A DNA stretch of 16,764 bases, taken from positions 1 through 16,764 of the forward strand of contig CALGYL010000278.1 of NCBI GenBank assembly GCA_937934775.1, in the 5' to 3' direction. Below, piece after piece: positions 6,889 to 14,455 of this stretch. Position numbers and translations under genes: made by a program. The notes under the pieces are model-generated. The model searched no databases and was not told where the DNA came from. It was given only the letters and a program-made list of their open reading frames with translations. This stretch comes from an uncultured Clostridia bacterium (GTDB lineage Bacteria; Bacillota; Clostridia; Christensenellales; Aristaeellaceae). The stretch's first letter is position 1; the number at the start of each line of letters is the position of its first letter.

Positions 6889-7320
6889 ATGAAGCGCAGA
6901 ACGCTCATCCGAGATCGAACCGGCGAAGGCTATGTGGACGTGGCGATTTCCATCATCATCATTTTCGCGGTCGTCGCGGGCATCTTCTCGCTGTTTCCCA
7001 TCTACACCACCTACCAGACCTTGAATGCCACCGCCCGTCAGATTGCGCATGTGGTCGAGGTGTGCGGGCAAGCGGACGATGCCACCGTCGCCCTTGCGAC
7101 AGGGCGGGATGGTTTTATCGAACCGGACGCCATCGTATTTGATACCACCTGGCTCAACCCATCCACAAAAAAGATACAGCTCAAAACGCCGTTCACTGTG
7201 ACCATCTCCAAGCAGGTGGTCATTCCCATCCTGCGGCCGCTCACCGGTAGCCCGATTGGATTTCGCATCAATGTGAATGCCTCGGCCAGCGGGATTTCCG
7301 AGGTTTACTGGAAGGAGTGA
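6889..7320 (+). CDS. DUF4320-like TadE-type small membrane protein
   Basis: This 143-residue protein starts at ATG 6889, 6 bases after the near-perfect AAAGGAGGG; an in-frame ATG at 6826 lies upstream of the hairpin and has no such site. RTGEGYVDVAISIIIIFAVVAGIFSLFP (residues about 11-38, mentioned in parts: GEGYVD then the hydrophobic helix) parallels the pilin-like protein. A soluble C-terminal domain with alternating beta pattern follows. I recognise the layout as DUF4320, a family found beside Tad-like genes on such elements, and compare it to TadE minor pilins. It would be processed by the prepilin peptidase encoded at 14456 and act as a minor subunit. Confidence 0.72.
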   Translation: MKRRTLIRDRTGEGYVDVAISIIIIFAVVAGIFSLFPIYTTYQTLNATARQIAHVVEVCGQADDATVALATGRDGFIEPDAIVFDTTWLNPSTKKIQLKTPFTVTISKQVVIPILRPLTGSPIGFRINVNASASGISEVYWKE

Positions 7321-7324
7321 TGGC

Positions 7325-7780
7325 GTGTTCAAACGCTTCCTAAAGGACGAGCGCGGCAGCGCGCCGATATGGGTGGCATTCTGCCTGCTCATCTTCTTCA
7401 TGCTTGGATCTCTACTGTACAACGTCCACGCCATCTACTCCAAATACTACGCGGTGCAGGACGAGTTGACCCGCTGCGCGGCAATCACGCTGGATGCCAA
7501 TGTCGCCAACACCAAGCTACGCGATATCGTGACCGACGTGGAGTATCAACCCGCGTTGGATGTGTTGGAGACGAATTTGCTTTCAAAGGGCTGGGCGCGG
7601 GAGGGTAATGGCTGGACAAAGGGTACAGTTTGCCGGTTGACGGACATGCGCGTCAGCGTGGCAGGCCCCAATCTGCATTTGTCCGCAACGATCAATATCC
7701 CCCTTCCGTGGGCGGTGAACGACACATCCGCGGTTCGGTTCCCGCTCGACATTTATGCTCGTATTCTCTACATCAATTAG
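7325..7780 (+). CDS. TadE/TadG-like minor pilin
   Basis: This 151-residue protein begins at GTG 7325, 7 bases after AAGGAG. Its N-terminus, FKRFLKDERGSAPIWVAF, then a hydrophobic helix through about residue 37, is the TadE/TadG pattern (a DERGS-type motif just before a single membrane segment). The remainder is an extracytoplasmic domain beginning YSKYYAVQDELTRCAAI, with two cysteines (in TRCAA and TVCRL) that could form a disulfide. It sits 4 bases after the DUF4320-like gene and 14 before the YodL-type gene, in the same operon. It probably serves as a minor pseudopilin. Confidence 0.72.
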   Translation: MFKRFLKDERGSAPIWVAFCLLIFFMLGSLLYNVHAIYSKYYAVQDELTRCAAITLDANVANTKLRDIVTDVEYQPALDVLETNLLSKGWAREGNGWTKGTVCRLTDMRVSVAGPNLHLSATINIPLPWAVNDTSAVRFPLDIYARILYIN

Positions 7781-7794
7781 GGGGGATCGCTGAT

Positions 7795-8529
7795 ATGGAT
7801 TTGTCCACGCCCGCGGAGGGCAATCTGACGTTTTACGTCGTGAACAACCTGAACCATGAGCAGATGGGCGAAAAACTGATGATCGAGCGGCGGCTGACGC
7901 TGCCCCAGGCCATCGCCCTCTATAACGGTCATCGTCCCGATCAGGTGTCCGCGATCGGCGCAACGCTTGAGGGCAGTGCGCATATCAACATCCTGGGGCG
8001 ATGCGCGGGTGCGAATGCGCTGGTAACGGACTATCAAAAGCTGGAGCACTGGAGGTACAACCCGAAACTATGCGTGTCGGCGGTCAACATGCTCATCATT
8101 TCGCTGGGCATCCGACAACAAACGGATCACAGCGCCCGCATCCGCCCATTGGAAGATCGGCTGCACATCATGCAGCTCAAAGATGGCGACGAGACGCGCG
8201 ACCTGCGCTGGGAAGGGCTGGAAAGGGTGCAGCGCATGGGCCTGACGGTGGACATGCGCAACTACAATCTCATCTATTCCGACGCGGTGCGGAATGACGA
8301 ATCGCTCGACCAGCTCTACCAGCGGCTCAACACGCAGGCGCATCCGGAGGGCTATCGCGGGCATTCGCTCTCGATGAGCGATGTGGTGATCCATCAGGGC
8401 AGGAAGGGCTGTGCCGCCTACTATGTGGACAGGTTCGGCTTCGCACCGCTGCCCAAATTCGTCATGCCGCCCGGTGGTTTGCCGCGAGCACCGCAAAGAG
8501 GCAAACGCGCTGAAAAGGAGGGCCGATAA
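7795..8529 (+). CDS. YodL-type domain protein of mobile elements
   Basis: This 244-residue protein is soluble, with no signal peptide or membrane segment. The C-terminal part, GHSLSMSDVVIHQG, then CAAYYVDRFGFAPLPKF (about residues 187-223), is the YodL/DUF4316-type domain that I associate with polyvalent proteins of Clostridia conjugative elements. The N-terminal part (LTFYVVNNLNHEQMGEKL, then LTLPQAIALYNGHRPDQVSAIG) resembles other repeat units of such proteins. Its molecular role is unknown; family members are usually thought to act on incoming DNA or in the recipient. The start ATG 7795 follows AGGGGGGA. Its presence within the Tad-like operon ties that operon to a mobile element. Confidence 0.68.
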   Translation: MDLSTPAEGNLTFYVVNNLNHEQMGEKLMIERRLTLPQAIALYNGHRPDQVSAIGATLEGSAHINILGRCAGANALVTDYQKLEHWRYNPKLCVSAVNMLIISLGIRQQTDHSARIRPLEDRLHIMQLKDGDETRDLRWEGLERVQRMGLTVDMRNYNLIYSDAVRNDESLDQLYQRLNTQAHPEGYRGHSLSMSDVVIHQGRKGCAAYYVDRFGFAPLPKFVMPPGGLPRAPQRGKRAEKEGR

Positions 8530-8534
8530 GTATC

Positions 8535-11500
8535 ATGAAGATGCACATCCTATCCCTGTTGCTTCTATTGAGCCTGTTGCTGGCGGCACATCCGGCCTAT
8601 GCCGCCACAGGCAAGATCACGACGATCAACATGACCAATCTTTATGACGCGTACAATTCCACCTCCAAGGCGTGGAATGAGTTGAAAACCGCCAAGCATC
8701 GGCTGAACGGCCAAATCGTATACTGTCTGCAACACAAAAAGTCGGTGCCTAATTCTCAGACCTACAATCTCACCAACTTGATGAGCTACTACTCGGCCAA
8801 GGTACAGAAGGGGCTGCAAATCATCCTCGAAAACGGCTATCCCTGGGCGAATGGCGGCCTCTCGGCGGCACAGGCGGAGTACGCCACAGCCAACGCGATC
8901 CGCTTCTGGCTGAGTGAGTGCGGGGACAGCCAGTTCTACAACCAGACCAATCTCGGGAGCTTTTCCGACGCGAAATTGAGGAGCCTCGCCGCCAGTGGCC
9001 TGATCACCAAGAAGATTCGGGTGCGGAAGGATTCCTATATTCCGGCGCTGCAATTCTCCGTGGAGTTGCTGATCAAGGCGCGGGCGCAGACGGTGATGCA
9101 GCATGATGTGGCGCTGAGTGCAGCCAATGTCAACGCCGCCCGCTCGGGCGATTCGTTCATCGGCTCCACCAGCGTTACCGTTGTAAACCTCAAGGGCGGC
9201 TATACGCTGGACAAATCGGCGCTGCCCTCCGGCTCGATGGTCAGTGGCTACACCGGCAAGGATGGTGATACGCTCACCGTTTCCATTCCGACATCCACCG
9301 CGACCGCGAATCGGAGTTACACCCTGACGCTGACCGGGATGGACGACCGGGCAATCGGCAACATGCAGGTGTTCAACCACAACAGCAATACGGATTATCA
9401 GCGCGTGCTGGCGGTCCGGGCGGGCCAGGATCGGTATGAGGTGGTCGTGACGCGCACGCTCACGGTGACTACCGGTAACTTCATTCCGCCGCAGCCCGAC
9501 CTCATCGTTTCCGCGCTGACGCCGGGACAATCGAGCTATACGGCGGGCAGCGGCATTTCCGTTACTGCGACGGTCAAGAACCAGGGAACAGCCTCGGCGG
9601 GCGGCTTCTATGTATCCTTGAACAGCGGCGGTTCTCAAAGCAGCTATGTGAACGGTCTGGCCGTGGACGCTTCGACCACGGTATCGTTCAATCTCACCGC
9701 GCCTGCCACCGCGCAAACGCTGACACTGACCGCCACCGCGGATTCCACCAACATCGTTGCGGAGAGCAACGAAACCAACAACACTCGAAGTACAAGCGTG
9801 GCCATCATCGTTCCTGCTTATCCCGACCTGACGGTAGTATCCGTCTCCCCTGCCGTGCCCAGCTACAACGCGGGCGAGACGGTGACGGTTTCCTCGGTCA
9901 TCAGGAATCAAGGCAATGCCGCAACCGGAACCTTTGTGGTGAAGTTCACCCCGGAGGGTATGAGTAGCCAGACGCAGACCGTCACAGGACTGGCGGCGGG
10001 CGATTCCCAAACGCTGACATGGGCATTCACCGCGCCCAGGCTTACCGCGACCGCAAGCCGATCCCTCACGGTACAGGCCGATTCCACCAATGTCGTATCC
10101 GAATCGAACGAGAACAACAACACAGGTACGGGCAGTGTGACCATCATCGGGGCGAACCCCGACCTGACGGTCACTTCCGTCACTCCGGCCGCGCCCAGCT
10201 ACAGCGCGGGGAAAACGGTGACGATCTCCTCGGTCATCAAGAATCAGGGCAATGCCGCAGCCGGGACCTTTGTGGTGAAGTCCACCCCCCAGGGCATGAG
10301 CAGCCAAACGCAGACCGTCACAGGGCTGGCGGCTGGAGCTTCCCAAACGCTGACATGGACATTCGTCGCGCCTATGCTCACCGCGACCGCAAGCCGATCC
10401 CTCACGGTGCAAGCCGATTCCACCAATGTCGTATCTGAATCGAATGAGAGCAATAACACAGGGACCGGCAGCGTGACGATCATTGGAGAAATTCCCGATC
10501 TGACGGTTACGGCGCTGACTGTCGACGCGAGCGTCTACGAGCCCGGCGAGCGGGTGACGATCACCGCCACCGTGAAAAACAACGGCATCATTGCCTGCCC
10601 CGCCAGCAAACTGCGGCTCGCGGGCGACGGCATGACGGCGCAAACCAAGGATGTTTCGGCGCTGCCCGCCGGTGGCACGCAGACGGTGAGCTTCACCCTC
10701 ACCGCGCCGCAGATTGTCGGAGAAGTGACCTACAACATCACCGCCACCGCCGATCCCGACAAACAAATCGTGGAATCCAACGAGAGCAACAACAGTCGTG
10801 GCGGGAGCTTCAAGGTATCCAACCCGCTTCCCGATCTGACGGTCACGCAGATCCGTTCCGACAAAAACGAATATGACGAGGGCGCGACCGGCACCGTCAC
10901 GGTGACGGTCAAGAATCAGGGCGCGCAGGCCGTGAGCAACGCCAAGCTGAAGCTGACGTTGGGCGATTTCTTCTCGGAGGTCAGGCAGACCGGTTCCATC
11001 CTCGCAGGCGGCACGGCGCAGATCACCTTTGGCTTTGTCGCGCCGGAGACGCTCGAGCGGCGCACGGTGATCGCCACCGCAATCGTCGATCCGACCAATG
11101 AAATTCCCGAAACCAACGAGGACAACAACACGCTTACCGGTTCGCTCATGGTCAAACCCATCCTGCCCGACCTCGCGGTCACATCGACCAACGCGGCGAA
11201 CTGGTACGCCGGGAAGGAGATCGTGGTGACGGCCACCGTGGTCAACTACACCAGCAGAGATGTCCCGGAAGTGGCGGTGCGCCTGACTTTAGGTGGCGCG
11301 CGATATGAGGAAAGCGTCCCGCTGCCGGGCAATGGAACCAATCTGGCCGTGTTCCGGGTGACGTTACCGACAACCATCGGCGCGACAGATGTCCGCTTCG
11401 TGGTCGATCCCTACAACGCCATCCCAGAGCAAGACAAGGGCAACAACGATCTTGACAAAACCATTGAGATCGTGGCTGTGCCGACCGGCGCGGTGCTCGA

Positions 11501-12107
11501 CCCCGATCTGCCCGCGATGGAGGAGCGATTCAAACAGGGCGGTTTGCTTCCGCTGCCCGATACCGCCAATTCGGACTATCATATCTGGCAGGAAGTGCGG
11601 CTGGAGGGCGGGGCTTATGTGACCAAGACCTTCTGGGCGCAGCTTCGCACCGCATTCGCCATTGCTCCCGATCCGCGCATCGCCTATGAGGATGATCCCA
11701 CGCGCATGGAATCCGGCTTCGGCTTACAGGCGGGGCTGCAAACGGTGCTCACCACCAATTACGATCGGCCCGAAAAGCTGGTCGGTGTGCAGATGGCCTG
11801 GACGTTCAGCCCGGAGAGCGGCTATGGCCAGATTCCCGAATGGAGCGGCACGTTCGACGCGCTGGAAGCGGCAACCGGTGCGCCGGGCGACTGGAACGTG
11901 ATCTGGCAGTACGCGGTCAACCCGTGGTCGGAAACCGGGAACCGCCTGCACTACACGCCGCTTTGGTTCCCGGATGGGCAGTTCACCGTCTTGTCGCAGG
12001 CATTCTATTCCTGGACGCCCGCCGGGCAGCTTTACTGGTACGATGCCGCCAGCGTGGACATCTTAGGCGATATGTACGACCGCGTGACGGCGATTCAGGG
12101 ACGATAG
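8535..12107 (+). CDS. large secreted CARDB-repeat protein
   Basis: This 1190-residue protein has a clear signal peptide: MKMH, a leucine-rich core, and cleavage after AYA at residue 23. Residues about 55-200 look like a thioester-type surface domain: C64 in IVYCLQ and an ATxxAIRxW block at 117-125. The glutamine expected at residue 119 is alanine, so a thioester probably cannot form. Six CARDB modules follow (starting at residues 321, 430, 542, 654, 766 and 878; each 108-112 residues), each opening with PDL and closing with a conserved ESNExNN-like motif. A C-terminal domain of about 200 residues, rich in Trp and Tyr, has no LPXTG motif or membrane anchor. The family role is adhesion or surface assembly; here it is likely the exported partner of the Tad-like machine. 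AAGGAGG lies 13 bases upstream, which is rather far. Confidence 0.85.
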   Translation: MKMHILSLLLLLSLLLAAHPAYAATGKITTINMTNLYDAYNSTSKAWNELKTAKHRLNGQIVYCLQHKKSVPNSQTYNLTNLMSYYSAKVQKGLQIILENGYPWANGGLSAAQAEYATANAIRFWLSECGDSQFYNQTNLGSFSDAKLRSLAASGLITKKIRVRKDSYIPALQFSVELLIKARAQTVMQHDVALSAANVNAARSGDSFIGSTSVTVVNLKGGYTLDKSALPSGSMVSGYTGKDGDTLTVSIPTSTATANRSYTLTLTGMDDRAIGNMQVFNHNSNTDYQRVLAVRAGQDRYEVVVTRTLTVTTGNFIPPQPDLIVSALTPGQSSYTAGSGISVTATVKNQGTASAGGFYVSLNSGGSQSSYVNGLAVDASTTVSFNLTAPATAQTLTLTATADSTNIVAESNETNNTRSTSVAIIVPAYPDLTVVSVSPAVPSYNAGETVTVSSVIRNQGNAATGTFVVKFTPEGMSSQTQTVTGLAAGDSQTLTWAFTAPRLTATASRSLTVQADSTNVVSESNENNNTGTGSVTIIGANPDLTVTSVTPAAPSYSAGKTVTISSVIKNQGNAAAGTFVVKSTPQGMSSQTQTVTGLAAGASQTLTWTFVAPMLTATASRSLTVQADSTNVVSESNESNNTGTGSVTIIGEIPDLTVTALTVDASVYEPGERVTITATVKNNGIIACPASKLRLAGDGMTAQTKDVSALPAGGTQTVSFTLTAPQIVGEVTYNITATADPDKQIVESNESNNSRGGSFKVSNPLPDLTVTQIRSDKNEYDEGATGTVTVTVKNQGAQAVSNAKLKLTLGDFFSEVRQTGSILAGGTAQITFGFVAPETLERRTVIATAIVDPTNEIPETNEDNNTLTGSLMVKPILPDLAVTSTNAANWYAGKEIVVTATVVNYTSRDVPEVAVRLTLGGARYEESVPLPGNGTNLAVFRVTLPTTIGATDVRFVVDPYNAIPEQDKGNNDLDKTIEIVAVPTGAVLDPDLPAMEERFKQGGLLPLPDTANSDYHIWQEVRLEGGAYVTKTFWAQLRTAFAIAPDPRIAYEDDPTRMESGFGLQAGLQTVLTTNYDRPEKLVGVQMAWTFSPESGYGQIPEWSGTFDALEAATGAPGDWNVIWQYAVNPWSETGNRLHYTPLWFPDGQFTVLSQAFYSWTPAGQLYWYDAASVDILGDMYDRVTAIQGR
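9822..10493 (+). repeat. near-identical tandem CARDB modules 2 and 3
   Basis: Modules 2 (9822-10157) and 3 (10158-10493) are each exactly 336 bases and nearly identical in sequence, sharing long exact stretches, while modules 1, 4, 5 and 6 are clearly diverged. This points to a recent in-frame duplication or gene conversion of one module, so module number probably varies between strains. Confidence 0.85.
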
Positions 12108-12110
12108 AAA

Positions 12111-12145
12111 AGCAAAAGACTCGCGTGCGATTTGCTGTGGGTTTT
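12111..12145 (+). terminator. possible terminator after the CARDB gene
   Basis: AGCAAA (12111-12116) pairs with TTTGCT (12131-12136), and inside it TCGC pairs with GCGA around GT, leaving a 4-base bulge; GTGGGTTTT follows. It is imperfect, and placement right after the stop at 12107 is its best support. Confidence 0.35.
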
Positions 12146-12210
12146 CGATGACGGTTGGGAATGGCAATACGATTGGGAAGCATGTCAAAGCGCAAGGGGG
12201 CTTCATACAT

Positions 12211-12227
12211 CCGTAATTTTTTTACGG
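12211..12227. repeat. small inverted repeat before the defence-module promoter
   Basis: CCGTAA (12211-12216) and TTACGG (12222-12227) flank five T's, just 6 bases before the -35 box at 12234. It might be an operator or a weak hairpin; there is no downstream T tract. Confidence 0.4.
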
Positions 12228-12233
12228 CTTCTA

Positions 12234-12262
12234 TTGAAAAAGTTGCGAAAACAGCATATACT
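12234..12262 (+). promoter_or_regulatory. promoter of the AbiL/PARIS-like pair
   Basis: TTGAAA (12234-12239) and TATACT (12257-12262) are 17 bases apart, a strong sigma-A match. Transcription would begin near 12269, leaving a leader of only about a dozen bases that still contains GAGGTGAT. Confidence 0.68.
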
Positions 12263-12264
12263 AT

Positions 12265-12276
12265 AGGGGAGGTGAT
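12265..12276 (+). promoter_or_regulatory. near-perfect ribosome binding site deciding the GTG start
   Basis: AGGGGAGGTGAT is complementary to the 16S rRNA 3' end over GGAGGTGAT and ends 4 bases before GTG 12281, with the GGAGG core 8 bases from it. It fixes the start of the ATPase at 12281 rather than at the ATG codons further upstream in the same open frame. Confidence 0.8.
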
Positions 12277-12280
12277 CCGC

Positions 12281-13378
12281 GTGTTAAAGCTGTTTGAGGT
12301 AACTGGATTCAAGAATTTTAACCAGACTGTCCGTTTGGACTTTTCCGATGTGCGGGATTATCGCTTCAATGAAGCCTGCATCTCAAATGGTCTGCTTGGC
12401 AAAGTCATCATTTATGGTAAAAACGCGATTGGAAAGTCTAACTTCGGTCTGGCGTTGTTTGACATCATTACGCATCTTTCCGGAAAAAATGTCACCCCCG
12501 GCCTGTATGACTACTATTTGAACAATAGAAATTCGAAGGGATACGCTGAATTCCGATATGTATTTTCCTTCGATACATCGGAAATAGGATATATGTACCG
12601 CAAGGATGATAAGCAGAAACTCCTTTACGAGCAGGTGACGATTGATCAGAAATTGTTATTTGACTATGATTACAAGAAAAATCATGGCGATTTTTCGGAG
12701 CTTAGAAGGATTTCTTCGACTTTGAACCTTGACAACCTCGATGTGGATTCCGTCCTTCGGTACATCATCGCGAATACGTCGTTGTCGGATTCGCATCCGT
12801 TGCGCCAACTCATGCGCTTTGTTTCGACGATGCTCTGGTTCCGGAGTCTGGATGAAAACAGGTACATCGGCTACAAAACAAAGAGCAACGATTATTCGGA
12901 TTTTCTATTCAAAAATGGTGAATTGAAGCGGTTCGAAGAATTTCTGCACAGGGCGGGAGTAAAGGATCGGCTGATCATGCGAAAGGATGCAGATGGAATA
13001 CAGCGATTGTACTTTGACGGCCCCTCCCCGCTCCCGTTTTTCAAAGTTGCATCCAGTGGAACAAAGGCATTGTACACCTTCTATTACTGGATAAAGACAG
13101 CGGCAGATGTGTCATTTCTGTTTATCGACGAGTTTGACGCATTCTACCATTACGAACTTGCGGAAACGCTCATTGAGATGCTGGAGCACTTGCCTGCCAC
13201 GCAGGTAGTTCTTACGTCCCACAATACGAATTTGCTTTCAAACCGGATTATGCGGCCCGATTGCTATTTCATATTGTCGGAAGAGGGACTTACGTCTTTT
13301 GCAAGCGCTACAAAGCGCGAACTTAGAGAAGGGCACAATCTCGAGAAGCTTTACATGAGCGGTGAGTTCGATGGCTAA
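12281..13378 (+). CDS. AAA15-type ATPase of an AbiL/PARIS-like defence pair
   Basis: This 365-residue protein has the split ABC/SMC-like ATPase architecture of RloA/AbiLi/AriA proteins. It opens with LKLFEVTGFKNFNQTVRLDF, then Walker A GKNAIGKS (46-53). After a helical insertion come the signature-like SSGTKAL (near 258-264), Walker B FLFIDEFD with the acidic pair D283/E284, and a final VLTSHNTNLLS switch. All key residues look intact. In PARIS and AbiL systems such an ATPase senses a phage factor and restrains or releases a TOPRIM effector. The GTG start is set by the site at 12265-12276. The downstream gene overlaps by 8 bases. Codon and base composition are less GC-rich than in the neighbouring tad genes, consistent with separate acquisition. 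The subfamily assignment is from memory. Confidence 0.78.
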   Translation: MLKLFEVTGFKNFNQTVRLDFSDVRDYRFNEACISNGLLGKVIIYGKNAIGKSNFGLALFDIITHLSGKNVTPGLYDYYLNNRNSKGYAEFRYVFSFDTSEIGYMYRKDDKQKLLYEQVTIDQKLLFDYDYKKNHGDFSELRRISSTLNLDNLDVDSVLRYIIANTSLSDSHPLRQLMRFVSTMLWFRSLDENRYIGYKTKSNDYSDFLFKNGELKRFEEFLHRAGVKDRLIMRKDADGIQRLYFDGPSPLPFFKVASSGTKALYTFYYWIKTAADVSFLFIDEFDAFYHYELAETLIEMLEHLPATQVVLTSHNTNLLSNRIMRPDCYFILSEEGLTSFASATKRELREGHNLEKLYMSGEFDG

Positions 13379-14123
13379 CAGTCAGGCGAAAAAACGTATA
13401 TTGGTGCTTGTCGAAGGCGAACGCATGGACGTGCGCCTTATGAAGCGTCTATTCCGAATCTATGACATGGATGCGGAATATGAAGTGATTTCGTACAACA
13501 CAAATATATATGTGCTCTACGACGACATGTTCCTTGACGGAGAGCCAGATGCTATGGATCTTGTTCAGGTTTTGAAGATGCGCGAAAGAGACCCGACTGT
13601 TCGGAAGTTACTGGATGATCAATATACTGATGTTTTGCTGATCTTTGATCTTGATCCGCAAGACGGGAGGTTTTCTGAGGAGAAAATTCTTGCGATGATC
13701 CGTTATTTCTCCGAATCGTCCGATATGGGGAAACTCTACATCAACTATCCGATGGTGGAAGCCTTTTATCACATGAAGAGCATTCCCGATCCAGATTATT
13801 ACAGCCGCATTGTATCATTCGAGGAATTGAGGGCGGGAAAATACAAGGCTAGAGTAAATGCGGAGAATCGCAATCGCAATTATTCTAAGTTTGCGGTAGA
13901 TCGCCACGAATGCAATGTCGTTATTGCACAAAATCTGGAGAAGGCATGGCTGCTTACGGGCGCTGCGCCACGCGATGCAGAAGATAGAGTCTCTGGATTA
14001 AACCGGGAGCACATTCTTGAAGAACAGCTTATCTTGATGGAGGAGCAGCAGATAATCTCCGTGCTTTGTACCTGCGTGTTTTTCATTCCGGAATACAATC
14101 CGAGGTTGATCGAAACAACTTAA
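13371..14123 (+). CDS. TOPRIM effector of the AbiL/PARIS-like pair
   Basis: This 250-residue protein shows the TOPRIM signature: an N-terminal strand RILVLVEGERMD with the acidic E15/E17, and further on LLIFDLDPQDGRF with D93, D95 and D98, which would bind metal. This is the nuclease-type catalytic site used by OLD-family, AriB and AbiLii-like effectors. I recall the motifs IFDLDPQD and YINYPMVEAFYH from AbiLii-like proteins. PARIS AriB degrades host tRNA; whether this protein cuts tRNA or another target cannot be read from sequence. ATG 13371 overlaps the ATPase stop by 8 bases; GTG 13362 is possible but less likely. A strong hairpin terminator follows at 14143-14173. Confidence 0.74.
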   Translation: MANSQAKKRILVLVEGERMDVRLMKRLFRIYDMDAEYEVISYNTNIYVLYDDMFLDGEPDAMDLVQVLKMRERDPTVRKLLDDQYTDVLLIFDLDPQDGRFSEEKILAMIRYFSESSDMGKLYINYPMVEAFYHMKSIPDPDYYSRIVSFEELRAGKYKARVNAENRNRNYSKFAVDRHECNVVIAQNLEKAWLLTGAAPRDAEDRVSGLNREHILEEQLILMEEQQIISVLCTCVFFIPEYNPRLIETT

Positions 14124-14142
14124 CCTTCATAGTATGAGCGTT

Positions 14143-14173
14143 TGACCGATATGCGTAGCATATCGGTCATTTT
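14143..14173 (+). terminator. 12-bp hairpin terminator between convergent genes
   Basis: TGACCGATATGC (14143-14154) pairs perfectly with GCATATCGGTCA (14158-14169) around GTA, followed by TTTT. On the minus strand the same stem is followed only by AAACG, so it chiefly ends the plus-strand defence operon, but it also abuts the stop of the minus-strand gene. Confidence 0.85.
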
Positions 14174-14333
14174 ACGCATCTTCCTCCCCGTAACGCTCCT
14201 TGTCTACCAGCGTCTGCACATCATCAGCGCTGGCGATGCCCATTTTCTCTGCTACGCTGCGCATGGCGTCCTGCGCCCTGAAAATCGCGTTTTCCGAAGC
14301 GTTGCCAATGACAATCTCTCCGTTCGGATTCAT
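14172..14333 (-). CDS. small minus-strand protein of unknown function
   Basis: This 53-residue protein is read against all neighbours. It begins MNPNGEIVIGNASENAIF and continues with a predicted helical C-terminal half, RSVAEKMGIASADDVQTLVDKERYG. The ATG at 14333 is chosen because AAAGGGATGGTG lies just upstream; ATG 14357 has no well-spaced site. A promoter fits at 14415-14387. I do not recognise the family; the small acidic helical layout would suit an antitoxin or small regulator, but no toxin partner is adjacent on that strand. Its separate promoter and the conserved-looking reading frame argue that it is real. Confidence 0.55.
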   Translation of the reverse strand: MNPNGEIVIGNASENAIFRAQDAMRSVAEKMGIASADDVQTLVDKERYGEEDA

Positions 14334-14386
14334 GATTTCACCATCCCTTTGATTCATGAGATTTCAATAATTCTCTTCCTATCTCC

Positions 14387-14415
14387 ATTTTACCCAATGC
14401 GCATCCGTTTGTAAA
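14387..14415 (-). promoter_or_regulatory. minus-strand promoter of the small gene
   Basis: Reading the minus strand, TTTACA (14415-14410) and TAAAAT (14392-14387) lie 17 bases apart, which is a good match. Transcription would begin near 14380 and give a leader of about 47 bases to ATG 14333. Confidence 0.6.
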
Positions 14416-14455
14416 CAGACGATACGCGAGAAGATTTTCGACGGAAGGAGGAACC

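Noticed and set aside
7583..7963. 126-codon minus-strand frame across the TadE-like and YodL-type genes
   Set aside because: It is antisense to two well-supported genes and has arginine-rich shadow composition.
8565..10766. 733-codon open frame on the minus strand
   Set aside because: It is the antisense shadow of the CARDB protein; its length comes from GC-rich codons and repeats, it has no ribosome binding site, and the plus-strand product has a signal peptide and clear domains.
9495..11490. Regular repeats that might be read as a CRISPR array
   Set aside because: The units are over 300 bases, in frame and protein-coding (CARDB modules); there are no short repeats with unique spacers.
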